This document shows positions 1-7,126 of a DNA stretch of 11,425 nucleotides, piece by piece (position 1 is the first letter of the stretch; each line of letters opens with the position of its first letter). The stretch covers positions 1 through 11,425 of the forward strand of contig DAOUQR010000010.1 in assembly GCA_030625525.1 (NCBI GenBank), read 5' to 3'. The position numbers and the translations under genes are program-made. Origin of the DNA: Pseudomonadota bacterium (GTDB lineage Bacteria; Pseudomonadota; Gammaproteobacteria; DAOUQR01). The notes under the pieces were generated by a model. The model searched no databases. It was not told where the DNA came from and saw only the letters and a program-made list of their open reading frames with translations.

Positions 1-502
1 TACCAATAATTTGCACTTCATCAATAAAAAGGACTGCTTTTTTCTTTTTATTTTGCAGCAGTACTTCCAGGGCGGAAAGTATTTCAAATAAATTGGTTGC
101 AGGATCGGACCGAGTACCAGCGCTGAATGTCAATTGCAAGCCAGTCATACCCACTGATAATTTTGAGCTAATACTATAAAAATAGTTAGCAATAACTTCA
201 AGCTTCATTACCGTTGAAGACTTAATAGATTTGATAATTGAATTGACACCCACGACAATTCTCTCTTGAACTCGAAACTCATCTGCGGCGACAAACAGAT
301 CCGCTTCACCAGCTGGCATATGAAGTTCCGAAATAACTTGCTTTACTAAACTTGATTTTCCATACCTTCTTGGAGAGACTAAAAGTGTATGTCGGCCTGA
401 CTTGATATTTCGTGCAAGTTTTTTTCTTTCATCATGTCGGTTACAGAATGCTTCATCAGAAGCAATGCCGCTAGGGAATAGGTGAGTATATTCAACTTGC
501 AT
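1..502 (-). CDS. AAA-type P-loop ATPase, N-terminal part (runs off left edge)
   Basis: The reading frame starts at ATG 502 and stays open to base 1, giving 167 residues with no stop, so the C-terminus lies outside the window. The start is supported by AAGGG (511-515) about 8 bases upstream. A Walker A-like loop, SPRRYGKSS, sits at residues 43-51; its first position is Ser rather than the usual Gly, but the GKS core is intact. A Walker B motif, AVLFIDEVQ, lies at about 156-164. Between them are mixed helical segments and no membrane segment. The SPRRxGKSSL style of loop plus LFIDEVQ fits the COG1672 / archaeal-ATPase-like group of STAND-related ATPases, whose cellular roles are mostly unknown. 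The missing C-terminal part would decide the subfamily. The gene points away from the engB pair with its own upstream gap, so it is probably a separate transcription unit and may be accessory. The ATPase class is fairly sure; the function is unknown. Confidence 0.85.
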   Translation of the reverse strand, partial: MQVEYTHLFPSGIASDEAFCNRHDERKKLARNIKSGRHTLLVSPRRYGKSSLVKQVISELHMPAGEADLFVAADEFRVQERIVVGVNSIIKSIKSSTVMKLEVIANYFYSISSKLSVGMTGLQLTFSAGTRSDPATNLFEILSALEVLLQNKKKKAVLFIDEVQIIG

Positions 503-550
503 AGCAGTATCCCTTAATTTATATGGGGCTTTATCAAATCCGCAATGTTT

Positions 551-572
551 CGTTCCGGTCATTACCGGAACG
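551..572. repeat. Perfect inverted repeat, 9-bp arms with 4-base loop
   Basis: The left arm CGTTCCGGT (551-559) and right arm ACCGGAACG (564-572) are exact reverse complements around the loop CATT. It lies in the gap between the ATPase gene and the two-module gene. Neither strand has a T-run after the stem, so it does not look like an intrinsic terminator. It lies about 50-70 bases upstream of the ATPase start codon, where an operator or a 5' leader hairpin would be expected. The palindrome is directly visible; the role is inference. Confidence 0.6.
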
Positions 573-573
573 C

Positions 574-602
574 AGACTATCGGGTTGCTATGCGTTCGTC
601 AA
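574..602 (-). promoter_or_regulatory. Weak possible sigma-70 promoter for the ATPase gene
   Basis: On the minus strand TTGACG (602-597) matches the -35 consensus at five of six positions. A poor -10, TAGTCT (579-574, three of six), follows at 17-base spacing. Transcription would start near 567, inside the palindrome at 551-572. The -10 is weak, so this is tentative. Confidence 0.22.
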
Positions 603-674
603 TAAGTAATAGTTACGATCGAGGAGTTTTCAGACTCTAGACGATTAATGTGAGACGTTCACGCAGATTTAGGT

Positions 675-1238
675 CTAACTTATCTCATTTGAAACAATAT
701 TAAATGAACCTTCAATTAATAAGCCCTCATTGTTGTTCTCTTGAGAATGACCGTCCATTACAGAGAATAACAATGAATAAGCAACACGCCATGTTTCACC
801 GTTTGTTAGCTTAAGCTTTGCGCACTTTGGATTCAATTTAATGATCGCACCATAAAGATCAATCCCTAGTTTAGAGTGGAAACCAACATGATCACCAATG
901 CTTAAACTTGTTCTGTCTAATTGCTTAGACGGGTTGCGCGATCTTACTGATGTATCGACTCCTTCCAAGTTAATCATGTGAAAAGGAATATTCCAACGTT
1001 CTCCACTAAGTTTGTTTTGCACTAACACTCTTGAGCGTTTTGCGTTTATCACCACAGCATCGATGAGTTTATTTAGCTCTTGATCAAAATAGCTAATTTC
1101 CATGCCCGAAGAAAGATTTCGTTTGACGCCAATTAGTTTATCAGGGTCTTCGATCATTTGGTTAATAGCACATTTTATGCGAAACAAATCAAACAGTGAT
1201 GCATCGTTAAGATCCTCAAGGTATTTTGTATAATTCAT
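675..1238 (-). CDS. Uncharacterised protein with two repeated SH3/KOW-like modules
   Basis: This is a soluble 187-residue protein with no signal peptide or membrane segment. Residues 1-40 look helical. Two similar modules follow at about 45-92 and 115-161. Each begins with a Gly and alternating hydrophobics (GMEISYF; GDHVGF), continues through a beta-like stretch (AVVINAKRSRVLV; AIIKLNPKCAKLK) and ends with Gly-Glu-x-Trp (GERWNIP; GETWRVA) and a hydrophobic pair. That pattern suggests small SH3- or KOW-like barrels, which often bind nucleic acid or ribosomal partners; this is inference. The tail after 162 is polar and probably disordered. ATG 1238 is preceded by AAGG (1247-1250) at 8-base spacing. 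The gene starts 18 bases beyond the engB stop codon on the same strand, so cotranscription with engB is likely. I do not know a name or function for it. Confidence 0.8.
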   Translation of the reverse strand: MNYTKYLEDLNDASLFDLFRIKCAINQMIEDPDKLIGVKRNLSSGMEISYFDQELNKLIDAVVINAKRSRVLVQNKLSGERWNIPFHMINLEGVDTSVRSRNPSKQLDRTSLSIGDHVGFHSKLGIDLYGAIIKLNPKCAKLKLTNGETWRVAYSLLFSVMDGHSQENNNEGLLIEGSFNIVSNEIS

Positions 1239-1256
1239 TTTTTAAACCTTTTTGCT

Positions 1257-1853
1257 TTAAAACTCATACCAATCATCCAAAACTCGCCTTGCCTCTTCTA
1301 CTCCCAGTTTCGACTCTGCTGAAAACACCTGGCTTGTCACATGTGGACCAAACTTTTTGATCTGTTTTTTATACCTTTGCCAAGCATCTAGTGCTGGGCC
1401 TCGCTTTAATTTGTCAGCTTTAGTCAACAATACATGTATCAGTAAATCGGCGGTTGCTGCCCAGTGCATCATCTGCTCGTCTAATGCTTGTAATGGGTGG
1501 CGGATATCCACAACCAAAAACAATCCGCGTAGGCATGTTCGCGAGGCTAAGTACTTCGCCAGCACTTCTTGCCAATGACGCTTGGTGGTATGAGACACTT
1601 TGGCATAACCATATCCAGGTAAATCCACTAAACGACGATCGTCATCAATCGTAAACAAGTTGATCATCTGCGTGCGCCCGGGAGTTTTACTCGTACGAGC
1701 TAGGCGTTTATTTTGCGTGATCGCGTTTAGCGCACTGGACTTTCCTGCATTCGATCGACCCGCGAATGCGACTTCAATCCCAATATCTTCAGGCAATTGC
1801 GGCAAATGATTGACGCTGGTAAGAAACTCGGCGCGTTGGTAGAGATTTTTCAC
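1257..1853 (-). CDS. engB: Ribosome biogenesis GTPase EngB (YihA/YsxC)
   Basis: EngB is an essential TRAFAC-class GTPase that helps late assembly of the 50S ribosomal subunit. At 198 residues it has the usual family length. All GTPase motifs are visible: G1 GRSNAGKSS (32-40), G2 TPGRT (57-61), G3 DLPGYG (77-82), G4 TKAD (144-147) and G5 around FSA (177-179). The N-terminus aligns by eye with E. coli YihA through HLPxxxGIEVAFAGRSNAGKSSALN. The start codon is GTG (1853), without a strong Shine-Dalgarno sequence upstream; this start keeps the conserved N-terminal length. It is divergent from cytochrome c4 across 110 bases, and an engB / c4 / dsbA neighbourhood is also known in pseudomonads. The next gene on this strand begins 18 bases after its stop. 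Confidence 0.97.
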   Translation of the reverse strand: MKNLYQRAEFLTSVNHLPQLPEDIGIEVAFAGRSNAGKSSALNAITQNKRLARTSKTPGRTQMINLFTIDDDRRLVDLPGYGYAKVSHTTKRHWQEVLAKYLASRTCLRGLFLVVDIRHPLQALDEQMMHWAATADLLIHVLLTKADKLKRGPALDAWQRYKKQIKKFGPHVTSQVFSAESKLGVEEARRVLDDWYEF

Positions 1854-1963
1854 GGTGCTTACTTATGAATTTGTAAAAAAAAGGCCGCTAAGTGTACCAC
1901 TATTCATGAGAAAATGGTTAAATACGCGACTTGCTTGAATAATATAGCGAAGGATGTTTTCAC

Positions 1964-2587
1964 ATGGGCATGACGTCAAAGCGATTACTCGTGACCATAT
2001 TATTAGTGGCCTCTTGTATCGCAACAAGTTTTGCTGGCGGTGATATTCAGCGGGGTAAGGAAAAATCAGCGACCTGCGTGGCCTGTCATGGTTCGGATGG
2101 TAATAGCGTTAATCCAGCCTGGCCTAAAATTGCCGGACAAAATCAGCGCTATCTGCTACAACAACTCAAGCTATTTAAAAAAGGTGAGAAAGGCGGTCGC
2201 AACAATGCTGTGATGTATCCCATCGTTGAGGCATTGTCAGAGCAAGATATGCAAGATTTAGCTGCCTATTACGCTAGCCAAACAGTGACGTTAGGAGTGG
2301 CTAAAGCTAAAGGTCTTAACCGCGGGCAGCAGCTTTATCGCGGGGGTGATTTAGACAAACATATCACCGGATGTATCGCTTGCCACGGTCCAAAAGGGTT
2401 GGGGAATAACGAAGCGCTATTTCCAGCATTACGCGCACAGCATGCTGACTATGTGATTGCACAGTTGAATGCTTATAAAAAAGGTACGCGTCAAAGCGTT
2501 GAGAACAACATCATGCAGAGTATCGCTAAGCGGATGGATGAGAATGATATGGCAGCGGTTGCCAACTATATACAAGGTTTAAATTAA
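1964..2587 (+). CDS. Periplasmic di-haem cytochrome c4
   Basis: This is an electron carrier with two class I c-type haem domains, normally feeding terminal oxidases such as cbb3. The haem-binding motifs are CVACH (38-42) and CIACH (137-141). The likely axial methionines are M84 and M184, placed equivalently in the two halves (VMYPIVEALSEQDM and IMQSIAKRMDENDM), which shows the internal duplication of the family. The length of 207 residues is normal. A Sec signal peptide covers residues 1-24, with probable cleavage after SFA and before GGDI. LVASC (14-18) also resembles a lipobox, so a lipid-anchored form cannot be excluded. ATG 1964 has AAGGA (1950-1954) 9 bases upstream; ATG 1970 is an in-frame alternative. 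It heads the long plus-strand cluster and is followed after 13 bases by a dsbA-like gene. Confidence 0.95.
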   Translation: MGMTSKRLLVTILLVASCIATSFAGGDIQRGKEKSATCVACHGSDGNSVNPAWPKIAGQNQRYLLQQLKLFKKGEKGGRNNAVMYPIVEALSEQDMQDLAAYYASQTVTLGVAKAKGLNRGQQLYRGGDLDKHITGCIACHGPKGLGNNEALFPALRAQHADYVIAQLNAYKKGTRQSVENNIMQSIAKRMDENDMAAVANYIQGLN

Positions 2588-2600
2588 TCAGGGGAATGTT

Positions 2601-3245
2601 ATGAAACTTTCAAAAATTTTATTTACAATCGTATTCGTTATTAGCGCAACTTGCGTATTCGCAAAAGGGAGCTTCCAAGAAGGAACGGATTTTCAAGTTA
2701 TTTCAGCGACAGCAGCGACAGCCAATAAAACGGACACGAAAAAAATATTGGTGCAAGAATTTTTTAGTTATGGCTGCCCATGGTGCTTCAAGTTAGAGCC
2801 CAAACTGGATAATTGGCTTAAAACCAAACCAAAAAATGTGAAATTCGAACGTGTACCCGTGGTATTTGAAGCCGGTTGGGACAATTATGCGAAAGCATTT
2901 TATTTATTACAATCCATTGGCAAGCTTGATAAAATGACGTCAAAGTTATTCGACGCCGTTCAAAATCAGGAACTTGATTTAGCGAAAACACAAAAAATGA
3001 CAGATTTTTTAGTGAAACAAGGACTTGATAAAGCCACCGTTGAAAGCGCATTGACCTCATCGCCAAGTATCGATGCACAAGTGAGAATCGGTGTGCGTGA
3101 AATGATGCAATACCAAGTCAATGGCGTACCTTGTTTTGTCGTTGCCGGAAAATACCGTACCGACTTGCGTATGGCCAAAGGTGATAACCAGCGCCTACTC
3201 GCCATTGTTAACTTCTTAATTAAAAAAGCACAAAAAAACGTATGA
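2601..3245 (+). CDS. DsbA-like periplasmic thiol:disulfide oxidoreductase with CPWC active site
   Basis: DsbA-family proteins introduce disulfides into exported proteins and are reoxidised by DsbB. The protein has 214 residues with a Sec signal peptide (about 1-21, cleavage after VFA). The thioredoxin-fold active site CPWC is at 59-62, in FFSYGCPWC, where classical DsbA has CPHC. The cis-proline loop is GVP (175-177), with Val before the proline as in E. coli DsbA. The region between them fits the inserted helical domain. An additional cysteine, C178, directly follows the cis-proline. AGGGG (2591-2595) lies about 6 bases before ATG 2601. The uvrD start overlaps its stop as ATGA. It is most likely a DsbA, but the redox properties set by Trp in the CXXC and by C178 could differ. 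I leave the symbol blank because a second DsbA-family gene lies downstream. Confidence 0.92.
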   Translation: MKLSKILFTIVFVISATCVFAKGSFQEGTDFQVISATAATANKTDTKKILVQEFFSYGCPWCFKLEPKLDNWLKTKPKNVKFERVPVVFEAGWDNYAKAFYLLQSIGKLDKMTSKLFDAVQNQELDLAKTQKMTDFLVKQGLDKATVESALTSSPSIDAQVRIGVREMMQYQVNGVPCFVVAGKYRTDLRMAKGDNQRLLAIVNFLIKKAQKNV

Positions 3246-5416
3246 CAACTGATTTACTCTCTGAACTGAATCCAGAACAACAGCAAGCTGTAAGCGCACC
3301 GGAAAAGCACTTATTAATATTAGCTGGTGCTGGAAGTGGTAAAACTCGCGTATTAGTCCACCGTATTGCTTGGTTGATTGAGCAAGAGCGTATATCGCCT
3401 TATGGTGTTTTAGCCGTAACGTTTACGAATAAAGCGGCACATGAGATGCGTCATCGGGTTGAAGCTATGCTAGGAATGCCGACACAAGGTATGTGGATCG
3501 GTACATTCCATGGAATTGCCCATCGAATTTTACGCACCCATTGGCAAGAAGCTGGCCTAGTACAAAACTTTCAAATCCTTGATTCGGATGATCAATTGCG
3601 CGTGATCAAACGCGTGATGCGCGAATTACATGTGGATGAAAAAGAATTAGCACCACGCTTAGCGCAATGGTTTATCAATCAAAATAAAGATGAAGGCGTG
3701 CGGTCCCAGCATTGTGATGACAAAGGTCAGTCAGAACATCAATGGCTTCGCAAAATATATGAAGAATACGAAATCGCGTGCCAAACCGGCGGCATGATTG
3801 ATTTTGCAGAAATGCTGTTGCGTGTGCATGAATTATTGCGTGATCAACCACAAGTGTTGCAGCATTTCCAGCAACGTTTTCAATTTATATTAGTTGATGA
3901 GTTTCAAGACACGAATACCATTCAATATGCTTGGCTCAAACAATTAGCCAGTGATAACGCAACGGTGATGATTGTCGGTGACGATGACCAATCTATTTAT
4001 GGTTGGCGCGGCGCTAAGATTGAAAATATTCATCGCTTTAGCAAAGATTTTCCGGATACACGCGTGATTCGCTTAGAGCAGAATTACCGATCGACGTCGA
4101 CTATTCTGGAAGCGGCGAATGCCGTGATTCAAAATAATGATTCGCGTATGGGAAAAGAACTTTGGACTGAAAGCGAAAAAGGCGATCCTATTTCCGTTTA
4201 TCGTGCCTTTAACGAAATGGATGAAGCACGATTCATCGTTGATCAAATTGATTCACACCATCGTCTCGGTACTAATTATCGTGAGCAGGCGATTTTATAT
4301 CGTTCAAACGCACAATCGCGAGTTTTCGAGGAAGCCTTATTACGTGCGCGAATTCCGTACCGTGTTTATGGCGGCATGCGCTTTTACGAGCGTGCTGAAA
4401 TAAAAGACGCGATGGGTTACTTACGCTTAATCTCAAGTCGTGATGATGATAGTGCCTTTGAACGGGTTGTAAATAATCCGCCGCGCGGCATCGGTGAAAA
4501 AACGATTAGTGAAATAAGATCACATGCGCGAGGACAACGCATTCCGTTATGGAAAGCGGCACAAGCTTTGGTGAGCGATAAAGTGTTAACAATGCGAGCG
4601 AATAATGCATTGGTTGAGTTTTTAACTTTAATTGATAACATGGCGGAGCACACTAATACTTTAGAATTACATGAGCAAATGGATCATGTTATTCATCAAT
4701 CGGGTTTGTGGAAATACATCAGTAAAACACGATCAGAAAAATCCAAATCGCGTTTAGAAAATTTAGAAGAATTAGTCACCGCTGCAAAAACATTTGTGCC
4801 GGGTGATCAATTAAGTGAATTGCCAAAACTATCAGCATTCTTAAGTCACGCAGCATTAGAAGCAGGAGAAGGGCAAGCGAATCAATCGGAAGATGGCGTG
4901 CAATTAATGACATTGCATTCAGCCAAAGGTTTGGAGTTTCCCGTTGTCTATCTCGGTGGCGTTGAAGAAGGTTTATTCCCAAGTTTGCGATCCATTGATT
5001 CACCTGAAGGTTTAGAAGAAGAACGTCGTTTGTGTTACGTCGGTATGACGCGCGCGATGCAAAAGCTTTACATGTGTCATGCAGAAGTTCGACGTATTCA
5101 TGGTCGTGAACAATACCATCGTGCCTCACGTTTTATTAAAGAAATCCCGAAAGAATTGGTGGCCGCTGTTCGTTTGCAAACAAAAGTGATGCGTCCACAA
5201 CAATCTTCTTCGAGAGCAACGCAACTCAGTACCGGCATCAACATACCCGACACTCCCTTTAAGTTAGGCCAGCGTGTGACACATAAAAAATATGGTGAAG
5301 GGGTCATTCTTAATTTTCAAGGACACGGAGAACATGGTTCCGTGTTAATCAATTTCAATAGCTGTGGTGAGAAGCTCATGAATTTGGCTTATGCCAAGTT
5401 AGAGGCCTGTGTTTAA
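3242..5416 (+). CDS. uvrD: DNA helicase II UvrD
   Basis: UvrD is a cytosolic superfamily 1A 3'-5' helicase that removes incised strands in nucleotide excision repair, unwinds DNA in mismatch repair and displaces RecA. At 724 residues it matches E. coli UvrD (720). Visible motifs are Walker A AGAGSGKT (28-35), Ia TFTNKAA (60-66), II VDEFQD (218-223), III GDDDQSIYGWRG (246-257), IV LEQNYRST (278-285), V TLHSAKGLEF (557-566) and VI VGMTRA (600-605). The C-terminal Tudor-like domain, from about KLGQRVTHKKYGEG (674-687), is intact. Similarity to E. coli UvrD is strong along the whole length, which rules out Rep and PcrA as better names. ATG 3242 overlaps the upstream dsbA-like stop by 4 bases and has no clear Shine-Dalgarno sequence, so translation is probably coupled. 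Confidence 0.98.
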   Translation: MTTDLLSELNPEQQQAVSAPEKHLLILAGAGSGKTRVLVHRIAWLIEQERISPYGVLAVTFTNKAAHEMRHRVEAMLGMPTQGMWIGTFHGIAHRILRTHWQEAGLVQNFQILDSDDQLRVIKRVMRELHVDEKELAPRLAQWFINQNKDEGVRSQHCDDKGQSEHQWLRKIYEEYEIACQTGGMIDFAEMLLRVHELLRDQPQVLQHFQQRFQFILVDEFQDTNTIQYAWLKQLASDNATVMIVGDDDQSIYGWRGAKIENIHRFSKDFPDTRVIRLEQNYRSTSTILEAANAVIQNNDSRMGKELWTESEKGDPISVYRAFNEMDEARFIVDQIDSHHRLGTNYREQAILYRSNAQSRVFEEALLRARIPYRVYGGMRFYERAEIKDAMGYLRLISSRDDDSAFERVVNNPPRGIGEKTISEIRSHARGQRIPLWKAAQALVSDKVLTMRANNALVEFLTLIDNMAEHTNTLELHEQMDHVIHQSGLWKYISKTRSEKSKSRLENLEELVTAAKTFVPGDQLSELPKLSAFLSHAALEAGEGQANQSEDGVQLMTLHSAKGLEFPVVYLGGVEEGLFPSLRSIDSPEGLEEERRLCYVGMTRAMQKLYMCHAEVRRIHGREQYHRASRFIKEIPKELVAAVRLQTKVMRPQQSSSRATQLSTGINIPDTPFKLGQRVTHKKYGEGVILNFQGHGEHGSVLINFNSCGEKLMNLAYAKLEACV

Positions 5417-5438
5417 AAATTAATTTTGGAGAACTGTT

Positions 5439-6224
5439 ATGAAAATTTTAGTCCGTGCAATTTGCTTAATGTTAAGCTTAACACTTGCTGTTTCTGTAAG
5501 TGCAAAAGAGAAATCTGTTTTTAACTTGCAACAACAACAAGCCATCGAAAAAATCATTCAAAACTATATTATTAAAAATCCTGAAGTGTTACAAAAAGCT
5601 AGCGAAGCGCTCGCCATTAAACAGCGCGAAGATATGATGTCAAAAGCAAAAGCGGCAATCCAAGCAAATAAAACACAATTATTTTCAGAACAAAATCCAA
5701 CGGTTGGGAATAAAGATGGAAACATTGTTGTGGTTGAGTTTTTTGATTATCAATGTGGGCATTGTAAAAAAATGCGTAACGTGATTGAAAAGCTAATCCA
5801 TGCAGATAAAAACGTTAAAGTGATTTTTAAAGAATTTCCGATTTTTGGTGCGAACTCCATGTATGCCACACGTGCGGCACTTGCTAGCCAAGCGCAAGGA
5901 AAATATTTAGTTTTTCACGATGCACTATTAGGTCAACAAACACCGTTAACAAAAGATAAAGTATTAGCCGCGGCTAAATCTGTGGGACTTAATGTTCAAA
6001 AACTTGAAAAAGCGATGAAAGATAAAAAATGGGATGCTGAAATTAAAGCTAATTTTGAATTAGCATCTAAGCTTGGTATTAATTACACGCCTGCTGTTAT
6101 CATTGCAAATAATAAAAACATGAAAGGCTCTGCTAAAAGTAATGGTAAATTCCCAGCCTTGTTAATTCCAGGTGAGGTAAATCTCGCTAATTTAAAATCT
6201 GCTATTGAAACAATTCAAAGGTGA
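5439..6224 (+). CDS. Com1/DsbA2-like periplasmic thiol oxidoreductase (CGHC)
   Basis: This thioredoxin-fold protein of 261 residues has a Sec signal peptide (1-22, cleavage after VSA and before KEKS). A helical N-terminal segment (about 28-80, with [12 protein letters not shown]) resembles the oligomerisation region of Com1, ScsC and DsbA2-type proteins. The active site CGHC (106-109) lies in [13 protein letters not shown], and the cis-proline motif is TP (217-218). This closely matches what I recall of Coxiella Com1, a 27 kDa immunoreactive surface-associated protein, and Legionella DsbA2, which has both oxidase and isomerase activity. Between the cis-proline strand and the final helix it carries a Lys/Asn-rich stretch (about 224-238) that appears longer than in Com1. 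GGAG (5427-5430) precedes ATG 5439, 22 bases after the uvrD stop. The stop overlaps the GTG of glyQ. An oxidase or isomerase role is likely; its localisation beyond export is unknown. Confidence 0.9.
   Translation: MKILVRAICLMLSLTLAVSVSAKEKSVFNLQQQQAIEKIIQNYIIKNPEVLQKASEALAIKQREDMMSKAKAAIQANKTQLFSEQNPTVGNKDGNIVVVEFFDYQCGHCKKMRNVIEKLIHADKNVKVIFKEFPIFGANSMYATRAALASQAQGKYLVFHDALLGQQTPLTKDKVLAAAKSVGLNVQKLEKAMKDKKWDAEIKANFELASKLGINYTPAVIIANNKNMKGSAKSNGKFPALLIPGEVNLANLKSAIETIQR
6217..6221 (+). promoter_or_regulatory. Ribosome binding site that may set the glyQ start
   Basis: AAAGG at 6217-6221 overlaps the annotated GTG start (6221), so it cannot serve that codon. It sits 8 bases before the in-frame TTG at 6230-6232. 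No comparable Shine-Dalgarno sequence is seen at the proper distance from the GTG. Confidence 0.4.
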
Positions 6225-7126
6225 ACCCATTGATTGACACATTTCAAGATTTAATTCTAACGCTACAAAATTTTTGGGCGAAACAAGGCTGCGTTTTAAT
6301 GCAGCCTTTGGATATGGAAGTGGGCGCGGGGACCTTTCATCCCTCCACGTTTTTAAGAGCAATAGGTCCTGAGCCTTGGAGCTCAGCATACGTTCAACCA
6401 TGTCGCCGACCTACCGATGGTCGTTATGGTGAAAACCCTAATCGCTTGCAGCATTACTATCAATTTCAAGTTGTGATGAAACCCTCACCTGAAAATTTTC
6501 AAGAATTGTATTTAGAGTCACTGGCCGCGATCGGTGTTGACTCGTCTATTCATGATATTCGTTTTGTTGAAGACAACTGGGAATCACCCACCTTGGGTGC
6601 GTGGGGACTTGGTTGGGAAGTTTGGCAAAATGGGATGGAGATCACTCAGTTTACTTATTTTCAACAAGCCGGAGGCTTACCGTGTCGACCAGTTCTGGGC
6701 GAAATTACCTATGGTTTAGAACGCATTGCAATGTCGTTATTTGGTGTTGATAGTGTGTATGACATTCCGTGGGCTAAAGTTGGCGATAAAGTTGTAACGT
6801 ACGGTGATGTTTATCATCAAAACGAAGTGGAAATGTCGACGTATAATTTTGAACATGCGGACACCGAACACTTATTCGGTCAATTTGATTTTTACGAAAA
6901 AGAAGCTGAACGTTTACTCGAATTAAAATTACCGTTGCCCAGCTATGAAATGGTAATGAAAGCCTCGCACTCTTTTAATTTATTAGATGCGCGGCATGCT
7001 ATTTCTGTGACGGAACGGCAGCGTTTTATTTTACGTGTGCGTGCATTAGCACGAGCAACGGCGCAAGCTTATTATGACACGCGTGAATCCATTGGTTTTC
7101 CTTTGTTAGAGACAAGTAATGACTGA
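6221..7126 (+). CDS. glyQ: Glycyl-tRNA synthetase alpha subunit
   Basis: This is the catalytic alpha subunit of the bacterial alpha2-beta2 GlyRS, a class II synthetase that activates glycine and charges tRNA-Gly in the cytosol. It has 301 residues, close to the E. coli length. Conserved blocks include [11 protein letters not shown] (28-38), the motif 2 region [16 protein letters not shown] (62-77), [11 protein letters not shown] (111-121), [11 protein letters not shown] (125-135) and the motif 3 region [12 protein letters not shown] (160-171). The C-terminal [18 protein letters not shown] is also typical. The start given is GTG 6221, which overlaps the upstream stop as GTGA. The in-frame TTG at 6230 has a better-placed AAAGG and would shorten the protein by only three residues. 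glyS follows with an 8-base overlap, the usual gene order. Confidence 0.98.
   Translation: MNPLIDTFQDLILTLQNFWAKQGCVLMQPLDMEVGAGTFHPSTFLRAIGPEPWSSAYVQPCRRPTDGRYGENPNRLQHYYQFQVVMKPSPENFQELYLESLAAIGVDSSIHDIRFVEDNWESPTLGAWGLGWEVWQNGMEITQFTYFQQAGGLPCRPVLGEITYGLERIAMSLFGVDSVYDIPWAKVGDKVVTYGDVYHQNEVEMSTYNFEHADTEHLFGQFDFYEKEAERLLELKLPLPSYEMVMKASHSFNLLDARHAISVTERQRFILRVRALARATAQAYYDTRESIGFPLLETSND

Noticed and set aside
551..572. Intrinsic terminator at the 9-bp hairpin
   Set aside because: No T-run follows the stem on either strand, so the usual terminator signature is missing.
1357..1654. Plus-strand reading frames of 66 and 73 residues over engB
   Set aside because: They are opposite the conserved engB frame and have no protein-like motifs.
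1880..1963. Promoter for the cytochrome c4 cluster at TAATAT (1940-1945)
   Set aside because: No acceptable -35 lies at 16-18 bases, and the predicted start would fall on the ribosome binding site.
2707..2726. Short tandem repeat AGCGACAGC x2 in the dsbA-like gene
   Set aside because: Only two copies, in a linker after the signal peptide encoding Ala/Thr residues; ordinary low-complexity coding sequence.
4776..5129. 117-residue minus-strand reading frame inside uvrD
   Set aside because: It lies fully opposite a strongly conserved uvrD coding region and has no recognisable domain; it is an antisense shadow.
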